In this document: in pieces, positions 14,481 to 20,819 of the stretch | Numbering within the stretch: the stretch's first letter is position 1 | Layout: the number at the start of each line of letters is the position of its first letter | IMG/VR virus record: IMGVR_UViG_3300033183_000153 | Span: 1-31,519 of that record | Strand: one strand, 5' to 3' | DNA: 31,519 nt | DNA from: a virus | Notes under the pieces: generated by a model | The model's input: only the letters and a program-made list of their open reading frames with translations | Told to the model about the DNA's origin: nothing | Databases searched by the model: none | Made by a program: the position numbers and the translations under genes

Positions 14481-15251
14481 TTAATTCTCATTCATAAAAG
14501 CTGCGAATTTCTCGTCTACGCTACTGTTAGGCTGCTTATATTGTGTTGTTTCTGAAGAAGAGGACTCTGCGGAAGAGTCAGAGGACAAATAACCGTCCAA
14601 CAATTCTTGAATTTGATCAGCAGTCTTAACGTCGAATAACTCGTCGATAACAGGAACGGAGTCCAAAAGTTCTTGACAGTCAGCGATAGCGTCGTCGCAG
14701 AGGACAGAAGGACGACGTCGTGGCTGTAAAGCGGTCTTAGGGAAAGCACCGGGGCCAGAGGCCAAAGTATAGGTTAGCTTAATGTCTGTACCTGTTTGAG
14801 GATCTGTAATATCTCCATAATCAGGATCAAGAACATAGCCAAGCAAAGTTTCATATGCAGTCTTTCCATAAGCCCAGATTTTAACACCTTCGGACTCAGA
14901 ACCACGTACCAATACAGGAGAATAGTAACGTTTTCGAGCAAACAGCTTTTTTGCTTCATTCTTTAAAGTGGTATCATCATTCTCAACACCGTCACGCCAT
15001 AGTTTTGAGGCAAAGTCGCAGATAGGACATTCGCCGCCGTCGTTACGCTTGTTGCAATAGATACCGGGATTCTTTCCAACATTATAATGGAAATGAAATT
15101 CGCGGAACGGGTCTCCGTCCGCAGTTGGGAGGATACGGATATTTTGATCTCCCGCTTTTGGCTTCCACATTGTAGAAGTTTTACCAGTTGGTTTTCCGCC
15201 AGTTTTAGATGCATTCAATTTGGCTCGCATCGCTTCTAAATTCAAAGACAT
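14481..15251 (-). CDS. gp32-like single-stranded DNA-binding protein
   Basis: 256 aa, close to T4 gp32 in size. The N-terminal basic region (KTGGKPTGKTSTMWKPK) precedes an OB-fold core with a zinc site: His at 53 or 55, then C66, C75 and C78 (YCNKRNDGGECPIC), as in gp32. The Ser/Glu-rich C-terminus (SSDSSAESSSSE) ends in an acidic tail that in gp32 recruits the helicase, polymerase and recombinase. It is driven by tandem promoters at 15351 and 15436 and ended by a strong terminator, so it is probably the most strongly expressed gene of the replication module. The leader is A-rich, discussed in the findings. Confidence 0.93.
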   Translation of the reverse strand: MSLNLEAMRAKLNASKTGGKPTGKTSTMWKPKAGDQNIRILPTADGDPFREFHFHYNVGKNPGIYCNKRNDGGECPICDFASKLWRDGVENDDTTLKNEAKKLFARKRYYSPVLVRGSESEGVKIWAYGKTAYETLLGYVLDPDYGDITDPQTGTDIKLTYTLASGPGAFPKTALQPRRRPSVLCDDAIADCQELLDSVPVIDELFDVKTADQIQELLDGYLSSDSSAESSSSETTQYKQPNSSVDEKFAAFMNEN

Positions 15252-15350
15252 AATATTTCTCCTATTGTCATTTTATTTTTTTGTGTTTTATCACTAAGGT
15301 AGTCAGACTATTTTTTCATTCCGACCCCGTTGCAATTCGTTTATATTATT

Positions 15351-15379
15351 AATATAACATGAAACTCAAAGGTTGTCAA
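15351..15379 (-). promoter_or_regulatory. Proximal promoter of the ssDNA-binding gene
   Basis: TTGACA at 15379-15374 and TATATT at 15356-15351, 17-base spacer, followed by AATAATATA. It is the downstream member of a tandem pair and gives a leader of about 95 bases before the ATG at 15251. Confidence 0.88.
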
Positions 15380-15435
15380 GTAATTTTTTTATTTTTTTTC
15401 ATTACTAATTAGTTTTCATTTCAAGTTATATTAGT

Positions 15436-15464
15436 ATTATAACACTTTATTTTGGGTTTGTCAA
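15436..15464 (-). promoter_or_regulatory. Distal promoter of the ssDNA-binding gene
   Basis: TTGACA at 15464-15459 and a perfect TATAAT at 15441-15436, 17-base spacer, TG one base upstream of the -10. All twelve consensus bases are present, making it the strongest-looking promoter in the window. Its -35 starts within four bases of the thioredoxin stop. Confidence 0.92.
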
Positions 15465-15467
15465 GTG

Positions 15468-15779
15468 TTATTTTAAAGTTTTTTGAAAAATTTCTTTTAG
15501 TTCAGATTCGTTCTTCATTCCTGTGAATTCTCCGACTTCGCTTCCATTTTTCATTAAGATAACTTTTGGAATTCCTCGAACTCCATATTGCTGTGCAATA
15601 TCTCGATTTTGATCTACGTCAACTTTTACAAAAGTAATATCTGTTTCTGTATCTTCAATCGCTTCAATTGTTTTTGTTAGCATTTTGCAAGGCCCACACC
15701 AATTAGCAGAGAATTGAACATAAACTGTTCCAGTGCTTGTAATTTGGTTGAACTCTTCTGTTCCATTAATGTTTTTCAT
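15468..15779 (-). CDS. Thioredoxin
   Basis: 103 aa, normal for a thioredoxin. The active site WCGPC lies at 27-31, preceded by VYVQFSAN and followed by the conserved strand FVKVDVDQN and the cis-proline loop RGIPKVI, then G-E-F-T-G. It would reduce the C-terminal cysteines of the phage class II reductase, so it links to dNTP synthesis. The start overlaps the stop of the preceding 35-aa gene (ATGA). Confidence 0.96.
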   Translation of the reverse strand: MKNINGTEEFNQITSTGTVYVQFSANWCGPCKMLTKTIEAIEDTETDITFVKVDVDQNRDIAQQYGVRGIPKVILMKNGSEVGEFTGMKNESELKEIFQKTLK

Positions 15780-15883
15780 TGTACTTCTACTCCAAGTTGT
15801 TTTAATTGTTCTATTGTTCTCTTTGTTACTTCTTCAAAGATTAATTCAACGAGCAGTTGATCTATTTGTTTATCTAATGTCAT
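15776..15883 (-). CDS. Very small protein, 35 aa, upstream of thioredoxin
   Basis: An ATG at 15883 with an AAGGAG SD opens a 35-codon frame (MTLDKQIDQLLVELIFEEV...) whose TGA overlaps the thioredoxin ATG. The peptide is one amphipathic acidic helix. The good SD and the coupled stop suggest that it is translated and may serve mainly to couple translation into thioredoxin. Confidence 0.6.
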   Translation of the reverse strand: MTLDKQIDQLLVELIFEEVTKRTIEQLKQLGVEVQ

Positions 15884-15904
15884 TATTTCTCCTTTGTTAA
15901 ATTG

Positions 15905-15989
15905 TGCTCGGGTAGGGATTTGAACCCCACAATTCTGATGTTTTTAATTGCCTGCCCACATCAGTTATCTGCAACCGTACAGCCGAGCA
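15905..15989 (-). tRNA. tRNA-like element, anticodon not assignable
   Basis: 85 bases. TGCTCGG pairs perfectly with CCGAGCA, and a good T-arm is present (TGGGG, loop TTCAAAT, CCCTA). The middle is irregular: a weak CTG/CAG D-like arm and a 7-bp CTGATGT/ACATCAG stem closing a 16-base loop instead of a 7-base anticodon loop. It may be a degenerate long-variable-arm tRNA. I cannot assign an anticodon, and no CCA is encoded. Confidence 0.45.
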
Positions 15990-15992
15990 AGA

Positions 15993-16060
15993 ATGCGGAA
16001 CTCTTACTAGAAAATGAGTATCTAGACTGGCGAGCATTTCTTAATGCGACCAAACCGCAT
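15993..16060 (-). ncRNA. Cloverleaf-like element lacking a T-arm
   Basis: 68 bases closed by a 6-bp ATGCGG/CCGCAT stem. Inside are a GCATT/AATGC hairpin (loop AAGA) and a CTAGA/TCTAG hairpin with a nine-base loop containing CTCAT. There is no canonical TTCRA T-loop. Size and tandem placement three bases from the next unit suggest a decayed or unusual tRNA gene. Confidence 0.35.
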
Positions 16061-16074
16061 TAACCGCAAAAAAG

Positions 16075-16147
16075 TACATCCGGTAGGACTCGAACCTACA
16101 ATCGTCCGATTAGAAGTCGGAAGCATTATCCATTATGCTACGGATGC
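16075..16147 (-). tRNA. tRNA-Arg(UCU)
   Basis: A complete 73-base cloverleaf. The acceptor is GCATCCG with CGGATGT (one G-U pair) and the D-stem is GCAT/ATGC. The anticodon stem TCCGA/TCGGA carries loop CTTCTAA, which gives anticodon UCU. The T-arm is GTAGG/CCTAC with loop TTCGAGT, and the discriminator is A. CCA is not encoded. It would read AGA/AGG arginine codons, which AT-rich phages favour and many hosts use rarely. Confidence 0.95.
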
Positions 16148-16154
16148 AAGAAGA

Positions 16155-16207
16155 AGACGCTGATTCAGCAATCTCAGTTAAGTCGAGAAGGCTTACTAGC
16201 AACGTCT
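16155..16207 (-). ncRNA. 53-base miniature cloverleaf at transcript 5' end
   Basis: AGACG pairs with CGTCT (extendable to 7 bp with a G-U pair). Inside are three small hairpins: GCT/AGC, TCTC/GAGA with a nine-base loop GACTTAACT, and GCTG/CAGC. It lies between the promoter at 16216 and tRNA-Arg, and the predicted start site falls at its first bases. It may be a decayed tRNA or a protective 5' structure. Confidence 0.3.
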
Positions 16208-16215
16208 ATATTATT

Positions 16216-16244
16216 AATATAACACATTCAAAATGGTTTGTCAA
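16216..16244 (-). promoter_or_regulatory. Sigma70-type promoter for the tRNA-thioredoxin unit
   Basis: TTGACA at 16244-16239 and TATATT at 16221-16216, 17-base spacer, followed by AATAATATA. The stop of the DUF3310 gene is inside the -35 box. The 357 bases from here to 15884 contain no protein gene, only tRNA-Arg and the three tRNA-like units. Confidence 0.9.
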
Positions 16245-16684
16245 GTATTTTTTTCATTTTTTTCAATAAATCTTTCAAGGTACCATTTTGCCTTCTTTAA
16301 ATCCTCAATGGCGTCTTGGTCAGGCTTTCTTCCTGCTCTAGAAATGTATTTAACAACATTCCCCAAATGAAAACCCAAATCCCATTCTTCAATAACAGAT
16401 ATTGCTTCATGTTTTGAATCCTTGCCTCCATAATGCTGAGGATGATCAATGAATTCATAGTCTCCCGGACCTTCGTTATACATTCTTGCAATAACTAAAG
16501 CATTTTTTAGAGCCTCCAGTTCAGTTGACCCTCTGACAATCTCTTTTACTCTTCCTATTGTTAATTCAGCAATCCAATATCCTTGGTGCTCATTGACTCT
16601 TAGTTCGTCAACCAATTCGATAATCTCTTCTCTCGCCATTGATATTAAGTTGTTTGTTTCTCTAATAACTGATTCTAAAATCAT
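16241..16684 (-). CDS. DUF3310 protein
   Basis: 147 aa. The C-terminal ~65 residues match the DUF3310 pattern: HPQHYGGKDSKHEAISVIEE, then FHLGNVVKYISRAGRK and DLKKAKWYLERFI. This small domain is widespread in phage replication and nucleotide regions, sometimes called nucleotide-kinase-like; its activity is not settled. The N-terminal ~80 residues are an additional helical region. The ATG at 16684 has AGGAGGGCAA as start site and overlaps the upstream stop (ATGA). It is the last gene before the tRNA promoter. Confidence 0.88.
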   Translation of the reverse strand: MILESVIRETNNLISMAREEIIELVDELRVNEHQGYWIAELTIGRVKEIVRGSTELEALKNALVIARMYNEGPGDYEFIDHPQHYGGKDSKHEAISVIEEWDLGFHLGNVVKYISRAGRKPDQDAIEDLKKAKWYLERFIEKNEKNT

Positions 16685-16860
16685 TTGCCCTCCTTTATTG
16701 TTTGAATGATTTCTTTAAGGCTCACAATAAGCCCTGCTACTTCAAATATTTTCTTAACTGCTATATGAGCGTGATCAGGTTCCTCTATAAGGAAATTAAG
16801 CAATCTGCTTTCAACGCTCTCTAATCTCTTCAGTTCTTTCTTTAAATGTTTTAAGTCCAT
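16681..16860 (-). CDS. Small helical protein, 59 aa
   Basis: I place the start at 16860 (MDLKHLKKELKRLES), which has GGAG nine bases upstream; the longer frame has no SD and would overlap its neighbour further. The protein is almost entirely helical with a heptad-like Leu pattern, so a coiled-coil dimer is likely. It overlaps the 61-aa gene upstream by 50 bases and the DUF3310 gene by four. No function recognised. Confidence 0.7.
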   Translation of the reverse strand: MDLKHLKKELKRLESVESRLLNFLIEEPDHAHIAVKKIFEVAGLIVSLKEIIQTIKEGK

Positions 16861-16996
16861 TGTTATACTCCAAAAGTTTCTTTGCCAATGTATTTTCAAC
16901 AGCAAAGGGTGCTCCATCAATAAGTAATATGGTAATTCCCAAATTTGTCTTTCTTAGCGTCTCAACTCTTGAGTTCTTGTACCTCTCAAAAATCAT
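16811..16996 (-). CDS. Small unknown protein, 61 aa
   Basis: Starts MIFERYKNSRVETLRKTNLG at an ATG overlapping the stop of the tubulin-like gene, with AGGGGGAAG as SD. It combines a basic N-terminus, a hydrophobic strand (GITILLIDGAPFAV) and a charged helical C-terminus. The 50-base overlap with the next gene is unusually long, but both have SD sites. Function unknown. Confidence 0.65.
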   Translation of the reverse strand: MIFERYKNSRVETLRKTNLGITILLIDGAPFAVENTLAKKLLEYNNGLKTFKERTEEIRER

Positions 16997-17805
16997 TCTT
17001 CCCCCTGAATAAAATGCGTATAGTGCATAGAATAGTATAGATTCTCATCCGAAGCTTTCCAGATCGCATAAGAGGTTTCTCTTTCTAATAGCTTGTTCTT
17101 GCGGATTCTATCTTGAATCTTTGGCAAGACCGTTTCGTCATTGTCTAAGTCCTCTTCGTCTATATTATAAAGATAACATGTTTCTGTTATGTTGTCAAGT
17201 GGAAATATTAACTTTTCTTCATTTTTTTCTAACGAACCCAAACCAATTGTTGAGATTCTCGAGATATTCTTTGGCTCTTGAATTTGTCCGAATTCTGGTT
17301 TTGTATGCAAGCAGAAAAATATATTTTGTAGCAAAGAGTAAATGCCATAGTTCACCTTTTCATAGTATCTCGAGATTGAACCAGAGCCAAATATCTCTAA
17401 CAACACCTTGTTTGAGGCCAAAATCATATTTGATATCTTTCCTGATCTTGCATATTGTTGCAAGACATTGAAGTGCACTTTATTTCTCATTCTTTCTTCT
17501 CGAGAAGAAAATTCAAGGTCGGGTTCAATATAAAAAACAGTCACTTTAAGGTCTTGTAATGCCTCTAGAATCCTTAGAGAGGCTCCAGCCACCTTACCGG
17601 ACCCACAAACAAATAAAATGCCCTCAGACTCATTTTTGAGGCTTTTAGAGGGTAGTTTTATTGGGTTTTCGTCATATTGTTCGACTGTATCATAAGCCTC
17701 AAGGCCTTCGCCGGCGTCCAAAGAGATTATTTTGTAAATCTTAGAGTGTGGCTTGAATAAATTTGCAATTTCCTTACCTGCTTGTCCTAATCCTACTATT
17801 ACCAT
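16993..17805 (-). CDS. Tubulin/FtsZ-like candidate protein
   Basis: 270 aa. The N-terminus VGLGQAGKEIANLF (4-17) has the strand-GxGxAG-helix shape of the FtsZ/tubulin T1 loop. Residues 64-82 (LFVCGSGKVAGASLRILEA) sit where the tubulin signature GGGTGTG and its helix should be, in degenerate form. The order strand, CGSGK loop, helix, strand (VTVFYIEPD) fits this fold. The C-terminal half is not recognisable, and the protein is shorter than FtsZ (about 380) or PhuZ (about 315). GTP binding is unproven. The start overlaps the upstream gene by seven bases. A promoter for downstream genes lies inside it. Confidence 0.4.
   Translation of the reverse strand: MVIVGLGQAGKEIANLFKPHSKIYKIISLDAGEGLEAYDTVEQYDENPIKLPSKSLKNESEGILFVCGSGKVAGASLRILEALQDLKVTVFYIEPDLEFSSREERMRNKVHFNVLQQYARSGKISNMILASNKVLLEIFGSGSISRYYEKVNYGIYSLLQNIFFCLHTKPEFGQIQEPKNISRISTIGLGSLEKNEEKLIFPLDNITETCYLYNIDEEDLDNDETVLPKIQDRIRKNKLLERETSYAIWKASDENLYYSMHYTHFIQGEE
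17170..17198 (-). promoter_or_regulatory. Promoter embedded in the tubulin-like gene
   Basis: TTGACA at 17198-17193 and TATCTT at 17175-17170, 17-base spacer, in the family context ACTTGACAA and ATGTTAT. The -10 has one more mismatch than the other members, perhaps because these bases also encode protein. It would express the 61-aa, 59-aa and DUF3310 genes. Confidence 0.7.
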
Positions 17806-18191
17806 TTTGGGTCTCCTATTTTTACTGGAATTCCGTCATACAATTCGACGTTCATTTTGGTTAACCACACTTGGCCATTCTTATAGACCTTTTCGGTGTA
17901 CAATAGATAGTCTGAGCGGTCTAAACACATTTTCCAATCACTTTTTATGATATAGCATTTGGTGTCTCCGTCGTCTGTTATGTTTGAAAAGTAAGTTTTC
18001 TTGTTATCAATCTCAAAAAAGCCGTCATATACAATAACTTTCTTAAAATCTTCTGGGACATAGGTAAATCCCTTTTGATATCTCCAACTTTCAGCCTCTT
18101 CATTCCAAAGATACTGTGTTTTGCTGCTTACTTCGAATACTTCAGCTGCATTTGCAATCTGTAGTCCTAATAAAAATAATATATTAATCAT
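17799..18191 (-). CDS. Secreted/periplasmic protein with signal peptide
   Basis: 130 aa. MINILFLLGLQIANAAEVFE is a probable Sec signal peptide with cleavage after N-A-A. The mature part is small, beta-rich and aromatic (LWNEEAESWRYQKGFTYV, IVYDGFFEIDNKKTYF), with two cysteines (CYIIKSDWKMC) that could form a disulfide in the periplasm. It resembles no family I can name, though its general form is like small bacterial secreted proteins. In an early phage operon such a protein could act on the envelope, for example in exclusion, which is inference. It overlaps both neighbours by a few bases. Confidence 0.75.
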   Translation of the reverse strand: MINILFLLGLQIANAAEVFEVSSKTQYLWNEEAESWRYQKGFTYVPEDFKKVIVYDGFFEIDNKKTYFSNITDDGDTKCYIIKSDWKMCLDRSDYLLYTEKVYKNGQVWLTKMNVELYDGIPVKIGDPKW

Positions 18192-18385
18192 TTGTCCCCC
18201 AATTTTTTTAAAAATTCCATAGCAAGTATTTGTGTTCTCCTGCTATTATTCCCTGTTAGCCAATTAACCCTCACTAAGTAAAAGGAAGTGCAATACTCAA
18301 AAGAATCATACCATTCAATGTTCCTTACTAGACCCAACGACTGATTGTCTCTAAGGTCTAAAACTAAATCTCCGATTTCTACCAT
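18188..18385 (-). CDS. Small unknown protein, 65 aa
   Basis: Starts MVEIGDLVLDLRDNQSLGLV. A beta-rich N-terminus (GDLV turn, SLGLVRNIEWYD, TSFYLVRVNWL) and a short C-terminal helix (ILAMEFLKKLG) suggest a small barrel-like protein, similar in type to the 76-aa protein near 5.3 kb. The start overlaps the polymerase gene by seven bases and the stop overlaps the next ATG. Function unknown. Confidence 0.75.
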   Translation of the reverse strand: MVEIGDLVLDLRDNQSLGLVRNIEWYDSFEYCTSFYLVRVNWLTGNNSRRTQILAMEFLKKLGDK

Positions 18386-19566
18386 GTGAACTCCTTCATT
18401 TTGCCAAGATTCTTCCCCAAAGAAACATTAGCCTTGAATTTGCCTAACTTCGTATCCTCAAAGATCTGTTTTAATTGAGGAATCAAGTGTCTATCGTCTC
18501 GGTGAAGATCGATGACAATGCTGTCATGAACAGTAAAAGCAACATGGGATCTTGTGTCGCTAAGGAAGCGAAAAATTTTGTTAAATCGGTCGAGCGTGTT
18601 GTCGGACGAACTCGATTGTAAAAGGTAATTGAGGGCTTTAGACCCGGGACAAACAATTGATCGCCCAAATGGGGTTTGTACTTCTCCGTCAATATAGTAT
18701 TTTTCCAAGATGCTTTGTCTATCGTAGTAATCTGATTCAATGGCATTGGATTCTTGGTTATAGAGCCAAGCGAATATTTTTTGTTTTGCTTTGTCTCGAG
18801 TAATTTCTTCAGTAAAGACATTTTTGATATTCCATTCATGGATATCCTCCTGTGGTTGTTCAATATTTTGTAAAGCAAGAAGAGTTCTTATCTCCGAAGC
18901 GTTGAAATCAAGCTCCAAGAACACATCATTTTGTGGAAAAACGTCATTTTTCAACTCTCCTTTTAAATTAAGAATGGGAAAAGAGTCTTTCTTTGTTGTT
19001 AATCGGCCTGTCACTGTGCCAAATAAATCATAATCAACGTGGACAGGTCTTCCCTCAAACTGCTTGTAAAGATATTCTGCTTTCTTGTCTGTTGCAGAAG
19101 TACAATATAAAGAAAACATATTGAGTTTTACGGGATATTTTGACAGTTTTCTAAGGTTGCCAAACGTCTCCTTTAAAAAAGAATAATTTCTTGGTTTCTC
19201 GACATTCTCGAACACCCATTTTGTAATCTCGTTCTTGCAATCGAAATAATGCTGAAGGTGTTTTTGAGGAACAAGGTCGTAAAAGCAAACGTCAGTTAGC
19301 TTTACTCCCGAAGTCCCAAAGGCCTTGAAATGGCTCTTCAGCAGCTTGTTTGCTGCCTCCCAGCGTTCCTTAAGGTGTTCAGGGCAAACCTCGTTTAATG
19401 AGCGTCCTCCGGCCCATATTTGAGCATATTCGATATCCATACCGTCAAGGTGTGGAGACCAAGACCAAGTCTTTGTCAATCCTGTTGGGATTTTGTCATA
19501 AACAAAGCGGTTTGGGAGATAAACTCCCGCACAATCTACTTTGCTGTCCATTAGTTGAAATATCAT
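18379..19566 (-). CDS. Minimal family A DNA polymerase (palm/fingers only)
   Basis: 395 aa. The order of pol I motifs is clear: FGTVTGRLTTKKDSFPILN, motif A LELDFNASEIRTLLAL with the catalytic Asp, motif B DKAKQKIFAWLYN (shortened from RxxxKxxxFGxxYG), and motif C FTVHDSIVID with the second Asp. Motif C reads HDS instead of the usual HDE. There is no recognisable 3'-5' exonuclease domain, and the N-terminal ~150 residues are unfamiliar. A separate exonuclease gene may lie outside the window. The start has GGAGGACAAATG. It is the first full gene after the promoter at 19722, at the head of the replication module. Confidence 0.88.
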   Translation of the reverse strand: MIFQLMDSKVDCAGVYLPNRFVYDKIPTGLTKTWSWSPHLDGMDIEYAQIWAGGRSLNEVCPEHLKERWEAANKLLKSHFKAFGTSGVKLTDVCFYDLVPQKHLQHYFDCKNEITKWVFENVEKPRNYSFLKETFGNLRKLSKYPVKLNMFSLYCTSATDKKAEYLYKQFEGRPVHVDYDLFGTVTGRLTTKKDSFPILNLKGELKNDVFPQNDVFLELDFNASEIRTLLALQNIEQPQEDIHEWNIKNVFTEEITRDKAKQKIFAWLYNQESNAIESDYYDRQSILEKYYIDGEVQTPFGRSIVCPGSKALNYLLQSSSSDNTLDRFNKIFRFLSDTRSHVAFTVHDSIVIDLHRDDRHLIPQLKQIFEDTKLGKFKANVSLGKNLGKMKEFTW

Positions 19567-19586
19567 TTGTCCTCCGTTTGGTAAGA

Positions 19587-20819
19587 CTAATAACTTCCTC
19601 CGAATGGATCTTCCCCAGATAGATCTCGTTGGGATTTGGCAGTCGTCTTACCATTAAGTTTCTTAGCGAGATCATCGTAGCCAAAGTCCTTGTTCCACAG
19701 CTGGTCTCGAAATATACTATTAATATAACTCATTCCTTCAGCTTTGTCAAGTGTTTTTAGTAAAAATTTTGATCTTTTATAAATGTTCTCGATCTTTGCG
19801 GGAGAGAACGGGATCCCTTCTTCAACATTCCTGATCTGAACATAGAGGTGAAGTTCTTCTAAGTCTGAATAAATTCTTGTGTTTGTCGATTCTGTCTGCA
19901 TTGTTGAATACGTTGTATGAGGTCTGCCGCATTTAATCGAGTCTTTTCTCAAAACGGAGTTTTTCTGAGCATATTTATTATAATATATATTAATATTATT
20001 AATTAATAATTCCATGTCTAATGTATATGTCTTAATAAAATTATTAGTAAAGAATGTCTTAAGATTATAATTTCCATAAGATCCTAATATACCAGCATTA
20101 GCTGGATTAGCTATATCATATATCAGAATGTTAGGATTAGAGTTTGATATACAGAAACCCATGTTTAAACAAAGATTCCTGAAATATTCAAAGTTTTCAT
20201 TATCAATGATCTCATTTACTTTTCTTTGATCTTCATCCATTGGAATGTTTGAGAAAGAGAATGCTAACCCTGTATCTAAAATACTTGATCTATAAGAAGT
20301 ATTCCATCTTGTGAGGGTTATAGGAGTTTCCTTAGTATTTTCTAAAATAAATTTAAAAAAGTTCTTGACATAGGATTTGTGAGATGATATACTGTGTATA
20401 CCAAGTGCGTTTGGTATGTGTGTGTCGTTGTAGAAGCGGAGAATATTCCCCAAGTATTCTCCGTATTTTAACCTAGGATTTTGATATGCTTTCAATACGG
20501 TCATATTACCGAATATCTCTCCTTCTTGAGAGATATGGCCTCTCTGAATTGCGGCCTGCAAGTTCAGCTTCATTAATGACACCGAATCAGCAACTGGAGG
20601 TAGCAACCTTCCGTTATCGACAGAAACAAGAGAATCAGCAATCGGAATGATAGAGTTGTTTTGCTCGTCAACGACTCCGTAATGAAGTCGCTCTTTGAAG
20701 TGAACGTCTTTCAAGGCAGGATCAAGAGAGTCTTCGAATGCTTGCGCTTGATATTTCTTTGAGAAGACGAATTTCTTAAATGCACCGTCGCGGTTTGTTG
20801 AGTTAAAGTCTCTTGTCAT
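19587..20819 (-). CDS. Probable virion structural protein, 410 aa
   Basis: No enzyme motif is seen. The middle part resembles a structural protein found in many T4-like marine phages: PITLTRWNTSYRSSILDTGL followed by a helix and the segment NLCLNMGFCISNSNPNILIY, then YNLKTFFTNNFIKTYTLDM. The start overlaps the stop of the 1122-aa gene (TAATG) and it is the last gene of the tail module, so a baseplate or tail-fibre-connecting role is likely. Its C-terminal coding region contains the promoter for the polymerase operon. Function is inferred from context and pattern only. Confidence 0.65.
   Translation of the reverse strand: MTRDFNSTNRDGAFKKFVFSKKYQAQAFEDSLDPALKDVHFKERLHYGVVDEQNNSIIPIADSLVSVDNGRLLPPVADSVSLMKLNLQAAIQRGHISQEGEIFGNMTVLKAYQNPRLKYGEYLGNILRFYNDTHIPNALGIHSISSHKSYVKNFFKFILENTKETPITLTRWNTSYRSSILDTGLAFSFSNIPMDEDQRKVNEIIDNENFEYFRNLCLNMGFCISNSNPNILIYDIANPANAGILGSYGNYNLKTFFTNNFIKTYTLDMELLINNINIYYNKYAQKNSVLRKDSIKCGRPHTTYSTMQTESTNTRIYSDLEELHLYVQIRNVEEGIPFSPAKIENIYKRSKFLLKTLDKAEGMSYINSIFRDQLWNKDFGYDDLAKKLNGKTTAKSQRDLSGEDPFGGSY
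19722..19750 (-). promoter_or_regulatory. Promoter embedded in the last tail gene
   Basis: TTGACA at 19750-19745 and TATATT at 19727-19722, 17-base spacer, followed by AATA. It lies inside the 410-aa structural gene, about 155 bases before the polymerase ATG. It is the rightmost of the eight promoters and marks the junction of tail and replication modules. Confidence 0.85.

Noticed and set aside
20365-20393. Plus-strand TTGACA, 17 bases, TATACT inside the 410-aa gene
   Set aside because: One such site is expected by chance at about this AT content and window size; it lacks the extended context of the eight real promoters and leads to no plus-strand gene.
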